In this document: piece after piece, positions 22,270 to 33,889 of the stretch | How positions within the stretch are numbered: position 1 is the stretch's first letter | Layout: every line of letters begins with the position of its first letter | Assembly (NCBI GenBank): GCA_016081115.2 | Contig: JABTTQ020001795.1 | Span: 1,364,001 to 1,428,000 of the forward strand | DNA length: 64,000 nt | Reading direction: 5' to 3' | From: Rehmannia glutinosa | Lineage: Eukaryota; Streptophyta; Magnoliopsida; Lamiales; Orobanchaceae | Translations under genes and position numbers: made by a program | The notes under the pieces: generated by a model | Database searches by the model: none | Told to the model about the DNA's origin: nothing | Seen by the model: the letters and a program-made list of their open reading frames with translations, nothing else

Positions 22270-23337
22270 CATACTACGGAGGATCCACCGGTGAATAATC
22301 AAACTGGCCAGACTACCAACGGCCAGAACGTGCCCCCAACTGAAGCCGGGAGCACGACCTTACTCCCTTTGGCCCAGCTTATAGCTAATCCCACATTTGT
22401 CCAACAGATGAACCAGTTAATTTCTCAAACATTTGCTGCCACTAACTCCCAGGTGCCCCCTCCACCACCAGTAAATACTCAGCCACTCAACCCTCCACTA
22501 AATATCCCCCCGATAAATGTTAACGTTAATCCACATGTCCCTGAGCCTCCCCGTGGAGAGGCCTAGGAAGCCAGTTCCGGCAACGCACTGCATGGTCGTC
22601 GTGACAGAAGGCGACCACGTGATGACAACGAGGAACACAGCCGCGTGGTGGAATCCCAGCTGGAGCCTGCACGCCACCGCCGCGCTCGCTCTGTGTTTGC
22701 AGGGCGACTAGGTGAAAATCCTCCCCGCCCAGCTCGATCGATAAGCTCCCGGCTTCGGTTTTCGGATGAGCGGGAGCCCACTAGGGCCAATCAGACTCAA
22801 GGTCCTAGTTTGCTAGAAGAACATGAAACGAAAATTCTGCGCCTCCGCCGTTGTTTAAATGAACTGGAAGGCGGCCCCGAAGAAGCCCGATATCAGAGGC
22901 CGTATCAAGTGACAAACCCACCTTCCGTTATGTCACCCTTTGCTGCGAGTATTCTATCCACTCCACTTCCACCAAAACTCAAAACTCCTCATGTCGGTCT
23001 GTATAATGGCGAGACCGATCCCACAACGCACATCCACAAGTATTTAGCGTGGATGGAATTGTACAGCCCCAACGACGCTATTCTTTGCAGGGCGTTTCCT
23101 TTGACGTTGGGCGACCGAGCCCATCGTTGGTTCAGGACCCTGCCACAAGGATCCATTCGATCCTGGGCTGATCTGGCCCCCGCATTCACGGCATATTTCC
23201 TCACCTGCAAGGTCCGAGCTGCCCCGAATGATTCTCTTGTTAATATCAAACAGGGGAATAACGAGTCCTTAAAAAGCTATATCGCTCGGTTCAATAAGCA
23301 CGTCAGAGATGGGCGGTGTCAGGCGATGCCATTGTGA
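22270..23337 (+). pseudogene. gag: Tat gag, N-terminal and capsid part, one in-frame stop
   Basis: The frame runs from about 22270 with a Pro/Asn/Gln-rich leader (PPPPPVNTQPLN), hits TAG at 22564-22566, and continues in the same frame to 23337 with an Arg-rich linker and the retrotrans_gag core. Core landmarks are YNGETDPTTHIHKYLAWMEL, then AFPLTLGDRAHRWFRTLP and FTAYFLTCKVRA. No in-frame ATG is visible at the start, so the 5' end is uncertain. After 23337 the frame is lost, and a hAT element interrupts the gene at 23472. Gag forms the particle shell around the element RNA. Confidence 0.85.
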
Positions 23338-23471
23338 TTGCTCTATGGTGGGCTAAGCCCCGAGACATGGTTCAACTACTCCATCCACGAGTCGGGCGAC
23401 CTCGCACCAGGGAATTTTTAATCGCGCTGAGCGTCATATCTGCACGGATGAGGCTATGGCAAGTCAACGCC

Positions 23472-24314
23472 TAGGGGTGGGCATCGAGTCGGGTATTCGG
23501 GTATTCGGGTCGGGTACCCAAAAAAATTGGGTGTCTGTTTTAGGTACCGAACCCTACTACTAAAAATCGGCACCCGACTTTTCGGAGTACCCAAAAAGCT
23601 CGTAACCGCGGGTGAAGGATTTCGGGTTTGTTTTTTTTTTTTTCACGAAATGCACAAGAACACGCAATGAGCGTGAGAAGATGAGAATGGATTAATGGAA
23701 GTTGAACACGAAGGGATGACGACGCTGCGATGAGTTGTTCCTCCAGAGAGTCTTTGTCTTTGGATTGGAGGAACAAAAGAAAAATCCTTGAGACACAAGT
23801 TTGTCGTTTTATATGCACACACTATTTCCTAGGTTGAGCAACATTTGCTTTAAAGGAATTGCATAAATTAAAAAAAAAAAAAAGTAATGAAAGCCTTTGA
23901 CTTGTGCGGTGTGCACCACCACTGTCACCACACTTCCATCCATTCCCACTTTTCTCATAACTTTTTATTTTTTAATGCACCTCCACTATGAAAATTCCCA
24001 CACATATATTTATTTGAAAATAAAACTTGTCAATTAATAATTAGATAAACCATCCATATGGGAGAGAGGAGACAGCACGAACACAATGGACTAAGAAGCT
24101 GGAAAGACTTGTTAGTTTTCAAGGGTTCTAATTTATCAGTGCCCGTCGGGTAGCGGGTATTAAAATAATACCCGCTGCTACCCGACCCGAGCTTTTCTAA
24201 ATCAGGTATCGGGTACCCTAAACCCGAAATTTTTGTAAAATACCCGACCGATCGGGTAATACCCGATCGGGTCAGGTCGGGTACCCAATACCCGACCCCG
24301 AATGCCCACCCCTA
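23472..24314. mobile_element. Non-autonomous hAT element in Tat gag
   Basis: The 843-bp insertion has terminal inverted repeats starting TAGGGGTGGGCAT at both ends, flanked by a perfect 8-bp target duplication TCAACGCC (23464-23471 and 24315-24322). An 8-bp TSD and this TIR are diagnostic of the hAT superfamily. Subterminal regions are packed with GGGTA/TACCC and TCGGGT motifs on both sides, likely transposase sites. There is no transposase ORF; the only open minus-strand frame (23818-23540) has no recognisable domain. Confidence 0.95.
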
Positions 24315-25031
24315 TCAACGCCCAGAACAAAGGACTCGGGGCGTGAAAAAGGATGGGAAAAAGGAGCATGTTTCAGGGCCAGGGTTGAGTTCCCGACCAT
24401 TTTTGGAAAACCCGAGCATCGGGTACAAGGCCCGCCAGACGTGCGAAATGAAGTTCTTTGAGTGAGTACCTTGACCCGTGCTCCTTGACTATTTGGAATG
24501 AGATCTGGTCTGAATTTGTTGCCACCGGCTCGGCCTTTAAGGCTTGAGCCAGCCAAGTTGGATGCGCGACGGTATTGTGCCTATCATAAGTCAATAGGTC
24601 ATGATACCGACGAATGCCGAGACCTTATTAGGGAGATCATGCGCATCATTCAGAAGGGCGGGCTGAGAAGATACGTCCATGAACTACCGCCCCCACCGGC
24701 ACTTGCTCCAGGAGTGAACCCGGAGCGGTTGGTGAATCCGTCTCCCTTACCACTACCGCCGAATGAAAATCAAGGGATGGAGATATTAATGATGTCTGGT
24801 GTAAATAGGATTAATACTAACGCGGCCGAAGACAGCCGCTCAAATAGAAAGAGAAAAGACGATGTTAGGCAAGCTGCCCATGGGGAAAGGCAAGTTCGGG
24901 TAGTCGAGATTAGAAGGCCAACCAAGGCCATTCATTTTTTGGACGCGTTGACGCCGAGGTGGTCCATCCACACTCTGACCCCCTGGTCATCACTGCCCCA
25001 ATCTTGGGTATCCCGGTCCATAGAATTTTGA
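24315..25031 (+). pseudogene. gag: Tat gag C-terminal part with zinc knuckle
   Basis: Downstream of the hAT insertion the frame at 24498-25031 carries a nucleocapsid-type knuckle (CAYHKSIGHDTDEC, near 24576-24617), then a Pro-rich linker and KAIHFLDALTPRWSIHTLTP at the border with protease. It is frame-separated from the upstream gag and from the protease frame, which starts in an overlapping frame near 24959. Confidence 0.8.
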
Positions 25032-25630
25032 TCGACACGGGGAGTTACTCATCAGTGATTTACGTTCGAGCTTTTAGAAGGTTGAATGTGGACGATAGTT
25101 ATGTTCGTCCATGTAACGACAATATCCTGGATTTCGGGGGAGGAAGATTAATCCGACTTGGCGAAGTCGACCTACCCATCCAAGTGGGGCAGGGCCTGCA
25201 TAAACGAACTGTTATTACCACATTCAAAATCATCAATGCTGACTCAGAGTATAATGCAATCATTGGGAGGTCGTTGCTCTACCACTTAAAAGCGGACGTT
25301 TCAATATTTCATTTTTGTGTAAAATTTCCGACCCCGGATGGAGAAGCCATCCATAAGGGAAATCAAAGGGAGTCGTGGGAGTGTTCTCTGAAACTCCGGC
25401 CGATGGAGATCAATATAGCGGAACAGGGAGAAGCCAGTGGGACGGTGAAGGATGGCCCTAGAAAGGGAAATGAGCCCGAGCAGGGGGCGGAAGTTACTTT
25501 CGAAGCGGATCCAGGTAGGCAACCTGGAAAAGAACCGATGGTGGAGCCGGGTGATGGACCGGCCACTGAAATTGCCCCTACAGAAAAAAGAGGGGAAAAG
25601 CAAAAAAAGAAAGCACGCAGAACCCGTTGA
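24959..25630 (+). CDS. Tat aspartic protease domain
   Basis: The retropepsin-type domain has active-site motif ILIDTGSYSSVIY (about 25027-25065) and a flap/ILG-type segment near AIIGRSLLYHLKADVS (about 25258-25305). It would cleave the Gag-Pol polyprotein. After about 25330 comes a low-complexity Glu/Gly/Pro/Lys linker rather than a known fold. The 223-residue frame overlaps the RT frame by about 180 bp. It lacks its own convincing ATG and belongs to a polyprotein, so it is an open domain segment, not an independent gene. Confidence 0.85.
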   Translation: MVHPHSDPLVITAPILGIPVHRILIDTGSYSSVIYVRAFRRLNVDDSYVRPCNDNILDFGGGRLIRLGEVDLPIQVGQGLHKRTVITTFKIINADSEYNAIIGRSLLYHLKADVSIFHFCVKFPTPDGEAIHKGNQRESWECSLKLRPMEINIAEQGEASGTVKDGPRKGNEPEQGAEVTFEADPGRQPGKEPMVEPGDGPATEIAPTEKRGEKQKKKARRTR

Positions 25631-27563
25631 GCAGGTCGACACGGTCGACGTTGGGAGCCCTAATGGGGGACGCCAATTACGGATTGGCCACGACCTCCAA
25701 GAGCCATTTCGAACTGAGCTGATTGAATTTCTTGGCAACAACCTCGATGTCTTTGCATGGACACATTCTGATCTGCCAGGAATTGATCCCAAACACGCCT
25801 GTCACTGGCTTAATATTGACCTGACATTCCGCTCGGTGATGCAGAAGATACGTAAGCTTGGCCTCGATAGGCAGGTGGCCCTGGAGGCCGAGGTCAATAA
25901 ATTACTTGATAACCAGTTCATCCGGGAAGCCCTCTATCCCCGATGGGTGGCCAATCCCGTGCTCGTGAAGAAAAGCAACGGCCAGTGGCGCCTTTGCGTA
26001 GATTTCACCGACCTCAACAAGGCATGTCCCAAAGATAGCTATCATTTGCCTAATATCGACTACATGGTGGACGCCATGTCTGGGCATGAGCTGATGAGTT
26101 TTATGGATGCATACTCGGGATATAACCGGATACGAATGCATTCCGAGGATGAGGAAAACACATCGTTCTTTTCCGCTCGTGGAGTCTACTGTTACAAGAT
26201 GATGCCCTTCGGGTTAAAGAATGCCGGGGCGACCTACCAGAGGTTAGTTAATAAGATGTTTGAAGAAATGATAGGTCATACTATGGAGGTTTATGTAGAC
26301 GATATGCTGGTGAAATCTCTGTATATATCTGATCATCTTAATGGTCTTAATAAAATGTTTGCTGTTTTGAGAGAGTATAAGATGATGTTAAATCCGAGAA
26401 AATGTACCTCTGGGGTCAGCTTGGGTAAATTTTTGGGTTACATGGTCAGCCATCGGGGGATTGAAGCCAACCCAGATAAAATAAAAGACATCATTGATCT
26501 TGAATCCCCCAACTTAGTCAAAAGAGTACAAAGTTTAACTGGACGATTAGCCGCTCTTAATCGGTTTGTCTCTCGGTCCACGGACAAGTGCAAACCCTTC
26601 TTTGAAATTATAAAGAAAAATAAAAACTTTGAGTGGACCGAGCAAGCCCAAACTGCCTTTGAATCACTCAAAACACACTTAGCCTCGATTCCGTTACTAC
26701 AAAAACCAACCCGGGGGGAGGATTTATATTTATATCTGGCCATCTCCGAGTACGCTGTTAGCTCAGTACTAATCAGATTGGATAACTCGATCCAACATCC
26801 TATCTATTATACGAGTCAAGCGTTACACGACGTCGAGCTCCGATATCCACCTATGGAGAAATTGGCCTATTCATTGGTCATTGCAGCGAGAAAACTTCGG
26901 CCGTACTTTTTGGAACATAGGATTGTGGTCTTCACTAACTATCCTTTGAAACAAGTGTTACACCGACCCGACACCTCTGGCCGGATGATCAAGTGGGTTG
27001 TTGAGCTCAGCCAGTTTGATATTTTGTATGAACCCCGCACGGCAATCAAAGGACAAGCACTGGCTGACTTCGTAGCTGAATTCACACCTTCCATCCAGTT
27101 AGAAGTGATTGACGATAAGAAATGGAAGTTGTTTGTCGATGGTTCCTCCACCGCAGGCCGAGCAGGGGGCGGGATCGTGATAATCGATCCAAAACATAAG
27201 TGCTACTGCTCGGCCGTGCGGTTCCAGTTCCCAGCAACCAACAACGAAGCCGAATACGAAGCACTCCTAGCAGGACTGGAAATGGCTGCATCAATGGGTC
27301 TAAAGAAGCTATTGGTACATAGTGACTCGCAGCTGGTCGTCCATCAAATCAACGGCGAATATGAGGCAAAAGAACAAAAGATTGCCCGATATTTGGACTT
27401 GGTCAATAAAGAGTTGTCATGTTTTAAAACAGAAGTTCTACATATCCCTCAAACGGAGAACATGCAAGCGGACGCTTTGGCTTGGTTGGCCTCGGCTCGG
27501 GGACAAGGCGATCGCAGATGTAACGGCAGTCACTCAATTGTCCGCCTCATCGCTCAACGCTAA
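25452..27563 (+). CDS. pol: Tat reverse transcriptase and two RNase H-type regions
   Basis: This is the longest intact frame in the window (703 aa). The N-terminal 60 or so residues are linker. The RT domain shows LCVDFTDLNKACPKDSYHLP (about 25993-26052), FMDAYSGYNRI, MMPFGLKNAGATYQRLVNKM and the catalytic EVYVDDMLVKS (about 26290). The classic Ty3 RNase H region follows, with connection-type residues (LKQVLHRPDTSGRMIKWVVE). A second, archaeal-like RNase H follows: FVDGSS (about 27137), NNEAEYEALLAGLEMA, VHSDSQLVVHQ and MQADALAWLA, giving the D-E-D-D set. That extra domain is characteristic of Tat elements. It ends at a stop before integrase, which lies in another frame. Confidence 0.93.
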   Translation: MALEREMSPSRGRKLLSKRIQVGNLEKNRWWSRVMDRPLKLPLQKKEGKSKKRKHAEPVEQVDTVDVGSPNGGRQLRIGHDLQEPFRTELIEFLGNNLDVFAWTHSDLPGIDPKHACHWLNIDLTFRSVMQKIRKLGLDRQVALEAEVNKLLDNQFIREALYPRWVANPVLVKKSNGQWRLCVDFTDLNKACPKDSYHLPNIDYMVDAMSGHELMSFMDAYSGYNRIRMHSEDEENTSFFSARGVYCYKMMPFGLKNAGATYQRLVNKMFEEMIGHTMEVYVDDMLVKSLYISDHLNGLNKMFAVLREYKMMLNPRKCTSGVSLGKFLGYMVSHRGIEANPDKIKDIIDLESPNLVKRVQSLTGRLAALNRFVSRSTDKCKPFFEIIKKNKNFEWTEQAQTAFESLKTHLASIPLLQKPTRGEDLYLYLAISEYAVSSVLIRLDNSIQHPIYYTSQALHDVELRYPPMEKLAYSLVIAARKLRPYFLEHRIVVFTNYPLKQVLHRPDTSGRMIKWVVELSQFDILYEPRTAIKGQALADFVAEFTPSIQLEVIDDKKWKLFVDGSSTAGRAGGGIVIIDPKHKCYCSAVRFQFPATNNEAEYEALLAGLEMAASMGLKKLLVHSDSQLVVHQINGEYEAKEQKIARYLDLVNKELSCFKTEVLHIPQTENMQADALAWLASARGQGDRRCNGSHSIVRLIAQR

Positions 27564-27990
27564 AAAGATACATGCTAATGAAGCTACGAGCTGACCTGGA
27601 TGACCCCTATTACCCAATATTTGGAAAAAGGAATTCAACGGAAAGCGAGATTGAAGCAAAACACTACGCACTCAGCGGCTCGGTTCACGTTGGTAGACGA
27701 CATCCAGCGCACAAGCGTGGTTACTCATCCCAGCTGCCCGATGCTTATCCGAGATAAATGCAGTTATGCGCTCGAGAGGTGCGCGATGGCATTTGCGGGA
27801 ATCATGCCAGGGGCCAAACGTTGGCTTACAAATTAATAAGACAAGGATATTATTGGCCCCCGAGGAAAGATGCAACCGACCTTGTCAAGAAATGCGAAAG
27901 GTGCCAGCCAATTTACACCGCAAGTCGGTATCACCCTGAGCGACTTACTTGATTCATAGTCCTTGGCCATTTGCCAAGTGGGGCATGGAT
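27564..27990 (+). pseudogene. Tat integrase, zinc-binding N-terminus (interrupted)
   Basis: The frame at 27758-27952 carries the HHCC-type integrase domain (GICGNHARGQTLAYKLIRQG, then CERCQ). The expected first His appears replaced (VRDGICGNH). The 27564-27757 stretch is shared among three frames. The domain is cut at 27995 by the minus-strand copia, and its catalytic core continues at 35330. Confidence 0.85.
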
Positions 27991-27995
27991 CTCAT

Positions 27996-29410
27996 TGTAA
28001 GTCAGTGCTACGATAATCCAGAGGGGGTGAATAGATTATCTCGATCTTTTCGATTATGCCTCTTTTTGAAACAAATACGCCAAGACAATAATAAAGGTGC
28101 GGGAAGTAAACAACACGCGTCGATTTAAAGAGGTTCAACCCACCTAGGGCCTAATCCTCTACCACCCCAGTATATCCGGGATGGATTTCAAAAAGAAAAA
28201 GAATTTTATTAATTACCACAATTAATACAAATTCAACTTACAACACCTTGAAGAGCACCACACTCTTCTTCAACACCACCTTTGGAGATTACCACAATCT
28301 CCCTTTGAAGATTACCATAATCTTCCTTCAACGGCACCTTTGAAGATCACCACAATCTTCAATCTTGAAGAATACCAAATTCTTCAACACCTCAAGAGCA
28401 CCACACTCTTGAAACACCTATCACCTAGATCACCCAAGTGTATTCTTTCCACAAGAATACTCACAAGGATGTCTTGTGTTGAATGATGACAAAAATCAAG
28501 ATTACAACTCAATAATGAATATTACAATTTGAGTGCAAGTGTAATCAAGAAGTAAAGCCTAGACTCAAGATATGAAAGTGAAATCCTTAGGCTATAAATA
28601 CAACAAGAGTGTTGAATATGAAAGCCTGGAAATTTGCGATTTCTTGTTGTGAATTTGCTTGTGTTGTTGTGTTTTGTGTCTTCAATTCATCCTCTACTTA
28701 TAGGAAGTCTTCACCAACATAGGCTCCCAACATAGGCTCCTATATCTTCACTTTTGTCTACAAAAGAAGATCACAAGATATAGAAATATTGTACAAAAAT
28801 GAAAAGTAAATCTTCTTTGTCAAGAATTTCAAACGGCATCATTTTTTGTCACAAAATATCATAGGGCGACGGACGGTTGCCTGTTGAAGATTTTGACCGT
28901 TTGAAAAAAATAGTGCGATCCAGGTAGGGGTTGCGGGTGCGACCGTCGGAGGGGGTCGGACGGTGCCATCCCAGTGCGACCGTCGGCCTCCCGACCGGCC
29001 GTCCCCTGCTCCATTTTTCAAGTCGGTATGTTACATTTCGTGTTTTCTTTCCTTGGTCGGTCGACGCTTTGGGCGACGGTCGACTTCCAATTTGAAATGT
29101 TGTCCGATTTTTATCAAAAATAAACTTCAAGAAATACTTCAAAAAATTAGTAAAAACATTTTAAATCATTTGGGAGTATTTGGACAACATTTATAAACAT
29201 AGTTTTGGTGTAAAAACCAATTTAAACAAAACCATCACAAGTGTTGTCCAATTTTTATCAAATTAAAAACTCTAAGAAATACTCCAAAAATTAGTAAAAA
29301 CATTTTAAATCATTTAGGAGTATTTGGACAACATATAAAAAACATTGTTTTGGTATAAAAACTTATTTAACCAAAATCATCAAAATCTTGATAAAAACAT
29401 TTATCTAACA
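27996..29410 (-). repeat. 3' LTR of copia copy 2
   Basis: The 1415-bp LTR matches 33890-35324. The plus-strand sequence just outside it, AACTCCCCCTTTTTGATGAT, is the inverse of the polypurine tract. The TATA-like box is changed here (TATAAGTAGAGG) compared with TATAAATAGAGG in its partner. Confidence 0.92.
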
Positions 29411-29880
29411 AACTCCCCCTTTTTGATGATTACAAACCAAAACAATTTTAGAAGGTCGATTTTAAAACAAAACAAATTTTCCGGTCTTAAAACAACAACC
29501 CATTACAAGCAAGATTTATCATAAGTACAACACACAAGAGTAGGAGCAAAGATTTTTCAAAATCATTTTTGCACAAGCTCCCCCTATCAATATGCATATC
29601 AAGAACAAGTATACAAGCAACAACTAAAAGCTTAAAACTTAGCTTTTACAAAATAAGCTTGAATTATATGAGCTTAAAAGCTCCCCCTGTCACAAGACAT
29701 CATTAGTCAAGCATAAAAGTCCACAATATATTCAAATGGACTAAGCAATATTCACAGCTTATGGCTTTTAAGAGCCCTAGCTTATAGCTTTTATAGCTTT
29801 TTTTTGTGAGCTTATTTTCGCTTCTTTGAGCGTATGAGCGTTTTTCCTGTTTCTTCCCCTTTGGAATCATCAAAAAGAAT
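29411..29880 (-). promoter_or_regulatory. Multiple polypurine tracts of copia copy 2
   Basis: Inverse GGGGAG-type tracts occur near 29412, 29578, 29683 and 29855, with AAGCT-rich spacers. There is only one copy of the block that is tandemly duplicated in copy 1. Confidence 0.8.
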
Positions 29881-31380
29881 ATTAGCACGATAAAAACATC
29901 ATATATTCAAATCAAAGTGCGCAAATTTATCGATTTATCGAGCTTTTTGAAAATAGAAGCTTAAATTCCAAATAAAAGGGAAAAGTTGATCAATTTGACT
30001 TGCAAAAGCTCATTTGATAGATAAAACATGATCTCTATAAACTTATAAAACTTTTTCAAATCGAGAGAATCATGTAGGTGATGAATTTTTCATTGAAACA
30101 TTTCGTCGAACACTTGGCGTGCAGCGAATAACACTAGAAGAATATAACGCCTTTGCGATTCGTTTAAGCCAAAAATTTTCATCACCAATTGCAATACAAC
30201 AATATTCATCTATCAACAATAATCATGCACACCACAATTATACAAGAATTCCATCAAAAAACAACACATAAGCATTTTCTCAAGGGTTCAACCCAATTGA
30301 GATTAGAGTAGGAATTAAACTTACCAATCAATCGGAGAAGTCGAGTAATACGGATGATATACTCGTACTATAAACCCAAAAATATAGAATATACAAGAAA
30401 GAAATCATTTTGGGTGAATTGTGTGTGAATTTTGCAAAGGGGTTCGATTTTGGAAGAAAATAACCAAAATAACGAAATGAAGGAGAAGCAATTTTATTCT
30501 TTGAAAATGATCTGGGCGACGGTTGGGGTCATGGGCAACCGAAAGTCGACGGCATGGGCGACCGGTCGGCCTTGCCCTAGTCATTGATGATTCATCTGTT
30601 TTCCAAAATCAAGTTTGAACCAAAAATCCGATTTTTCGCCCCTAAGTTTTAAAAACGTGCAAAATGCAAACATAGACCTCATTCAATATACATTATGTCA
30701 TAATCAAGCTCGAAATGAGGTAAAAAAGACTCGACGGTAAATGAACAAATGTCCGCGAGTTAACTTTGAGGCAATTAAACACATCTCAAGTTTTTATTAA
30801 AAAAAACGCAATCCCTTAAAAAAGATATCAAATCTCAATATGTTTAGTTCAATTATGACGAACCATATTTTGAGAAATTGTTAACACCGAACTTGCTATC
30901 CCGGAAAAATAAGAACGTTTTACTACTTTGGATACAACAAGTCATAAGAATAAGTGCCCTTTAAATATTTGAAAATTTCTTTTAACGGCACTTTAATGAG
31001 ATTCGTTGGGATAGTTTTTGAAATCGAGCATATAGACATAAGGCATATAAAATGTCGAGTCTATGGGAATAATACAAGAAAACATACCTTGAATTTGTTT
31101 GTCAACCGATATGCCTTCCTCAACCTTTGTCAATCTTTTACATTGGTAACCATAGAGGTTGAGATAATTTTTCCTTCTTCAATGCCTAACTTCTTCAAAG
31201 GTTCTATTGTACACTTTGATTGACATTGTTTAACTTGAAGTCAAGGAAGACTATTTGCTCCTCCATCATGCTCATCTTGAATTCTCCTATCATTAACTTA
31301 GAAAATTTCTTGCACAAGAATTCAATAGAAGCACCAAAAATATCATACATTGCACAAGTAAGTAATCTTGCCCTTTTTCA
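29881..31380 (-). other. Non-coding 3' interior of copia copy 2
   Basis: Counterpart of 8260-9500. It holds a GC-rich cluster (about 30505-30585) with CGACCGGTCG-like cores and the stem-loop AAGTGCC/GGCACTT (30952-30958 and 30987-30993). No coding region was seen. Confidence 0.6.
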
Positions 31381-31760
31381 AAAACAAAGAGAGTAATATA
31401 AACTTTACCTCTTGTAAAACCATTTAGCAAAAATAGCTAAGTCTATCATACCATACATGGGGTACTTGTTTTAAACCATACAAGGCCTTTTATAAAAATC
31501 ATTTGGCTTAGAAAAATTTTAAACCCCGGAGGTTGTTTTATATAGACTACTTCTTGAATAAAACCATTTAGAAAGTTGGATATAACATCCATTTGGTAAA
31601 GCTTGAAATTTTCTTAAAACAAGAATGGGCAAGTAAAAAGCAAATAGCTTCTAAACGTGCTATGAGTGCAAATGTTACATCAAAATCAATACATTCTTCT
31701 TGACAATACCTTTTGAGTTACTAACCTCCTCTTGGTCATTGAGCTTGTTCCAAGATAAAA
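31380..31760 (-). pseudogene. RT remnant, copia copy 2
   Basis: Minus-strand frames still show pieces of the RVT_2 N-terminal region in the same place and extent as copy 1, with internal stops. The region is aligned by its order and by the matching nucleotide sequence (cccattcttgttttaagaaa in inverse near 31615). No active site is visible. Confidence 0.7.
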
Positions 31761-32505
31761 AAAAAATTCCGCAAAATCTTTATCAAGATATCTTGCACAA
31801 GAGCATAGTAATATCGAATAATAGAGACATAAAAACAAGTAACACATACTATGCTTTCAAACAAATTATCACGAGTTTCATAAAACATGTAAGTTCAAAT
31901 AAGCTTATAGGAAGCTACATAAGGTCTCCTTTGAAATTTGAAAATCCGATAGCATATAGTTGAGACCTCATTTAAAAGAAGTATTTGAACAAGAGTTGAC
32001 AAAGCAAATATGTGCAATCAATTATCGAATAGTGCCTTTCAAAAAATCCTCTTAATGGCACTTGTATGAAATACTATGAAAAACAAGCACATAGGCACAT
32101 GGCAATATATATATCGAGTCTATAAGAGTAAGAATAACACAAGTAAACGTACCTCGATAATTAATGCCTTTCTTGACAATTAATGACGTAAATGGCCATT
32201 TGTGAAAATATGTAAATCCTACACAATTCTTAAAACAAATCTAGCACAAATCATAATGATAAAAGTGTAGACTAAGAGATATCACAAGTAAGCTCATGCC
32301 ATAAAAATCCATAAGAGATGATAACACACTTTAGTTACAAAAATGCACAAGAGTTTTTAAAAACATCATATAAGGTCTTCTTTTTCAAAAATATTTTAAA
32401 AGCACAAATATATATTGAAGACCTTAATTAAAAAATAAATATTTGAAAACTCATTTGCAATTAAGACACAAATAAAAACATGCATAATAAAAAAATAAAA
32501 TGCAT
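31761..32505 (-). other. Non-coding interior with conserved stem-loops, copy 2
   Basis: It contains the same stems as copy 1: AGGTCTC/GAGACCT (31922-31928 and 31962-31968), AGTGCC/GGCACT (32031-32036 and 32057-32062), and TAAGGTCTTC/GAAGACCTTA (32371-32380 and 32417-32426). Confidence 0.75.
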
Positions 32506-32507
32506 AT

Positions 32508-33868
32508 TTAAATGGGGAGATACGGGTTACCAATTACGCCATTTCCATGGGTTGTGTCGTTCCCATTGTTGATGATATCTTCCCCTTTGAAAATTTTCAT
32601 GTTGATGGTGGATTCTCCGATTACTCCATCTACAAGGATTATATCCTTTCCTTTGTTGATAATATTTCCTTCTTGGAAATTCATTTTGGTGGTGTCTACT
32701 TCTTTGATCAAATGAGATGGTCATTTGATGTCTTCTGGCGGTATGTATTTTCCTCGATTATTATTCACGGGTACCTAATATGACATTGTTTTGTGGTACC
32801 CTCAAGTGTTTGGGTCCTTTGGAATTAGCTTTGAGACTTTTAGGTCTCCAATAATAATTAGAGCTATTTCTAGTCCGACAAGTATTATGAGTGTGACTGT
32901 TTTACCACAATAAAAACAAGTAGTAATTTTGGGAACATAATGACCAACATGCATAGGGACTTGATTTCTTTTCACATAATTAACAACACTAGGCTTATTA
33001 TCAAGTCCTTGTTTCAAATTATCACAACTATGAACATCAATAATATCGGTCATTTTATCGGACTCAAGTTGGATTTTGATAAATCATTTTTCATGTAATT
33101 AATATCCTTAACAAGAGTAGTATTTTCTTTTTCAAGGTTTCTAACCTTGTCAAGTGTGGTGGTGTGATCACATGAAAGTGATTCATAAGAGGAAAATAAA
33201 TTATCCTTATCAATTTTTAAAATATTGAATTCCTTTTTCAAATTTTTGTATTTAACAAGTAAACTTTGGAATTCATTTTGAAGCTCATCAAAATCATTTT
33301 GCAAATCACTATAATCATTTTGTAATTCATTATCATAAGAAGTGGAGGGTTTTGAACTTACCTCATTTTCTTTTGAAGCCCATAAGACATCGTTCGATTT
33401 CATCGACGTCGGAAGTTGTAGGAAGCTCATCCCATGTTGGGTTTGTATCCATTTGAGAAGTAATGCTTTTGAGTGGCTCCTTTCATTTGTATATACTTCT
33501 TCTAATTTTCTCCATACTTTATGTGCCGATTTAATTCCTACAATATGATTATATTCCAAAATGGTAAGTGAACAATAAATAACATTAAGAGCTTTACCAT
33601 TTAAAGATATGATTTTCTTCTCTTCATCATTGAGCTCTTTGAGGCTTTGGTGTGGTGTGTCCATCATTGGAATGGATTCTTCATTTACGGCCGTGTTCCA
33701 AATATCGAACCCACAACCTTGTAGATAGCATTCCATTCTTTCTTTCCAAAATGTAAAATTTTTGGAATCGAATAGTGGTGGCTTGGTGGTGGAGGCGCCA
33801 ATAAGATAGACTTCATTCGTAGCCGATGATCGTTGCTCTTTACTCGCGATGTGGAACGAGCTTGCCAA
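32508..33868 (-). pseudogene. gag: gag of copia copy 2, nearly continuous
   Basis: The main frame (33868-33050, 272 aa) holds the N-terminal Gag region (FDSKNFTFWKERMECYLQGC), a retrotran_gag core with HKVWRKLEEVYTNERS, and a coiled coil (NDYSDLQNDFDELQNEFQSL onward). The knuckle region at 33053-32802 starts CFYCGK but shifts frame before the second half. The Arg/Trp/Gln-rich tail (GRYHQQWERHNPWKWRNW) lies at 32724-32527. The likely start is TTG at 33868 as written. Compared with copy 1 it is better preserved, with a frame change near 33050 and one inside the knuckle. Confidence 0.88.
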
Positions 33869-33889
33869 AGAGTTTGGCTCGATACCACT
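33869..33889 (-). promoter_or_regulatory. Primer binding site, copia copy 2
   Basis: The minus strand reads AGTGGTATCGAGCC next to the LTR, a variant of the tRNA-Met primer site also seen at 5080. Confidence 0.75.

Noticed and set aside
25301..25792. 163-aa minus-strand ORF opposite Tat protease/RT
   Set aside because: Antisense shadow of a clear plus-strand protease and linker, with no motif of its own.
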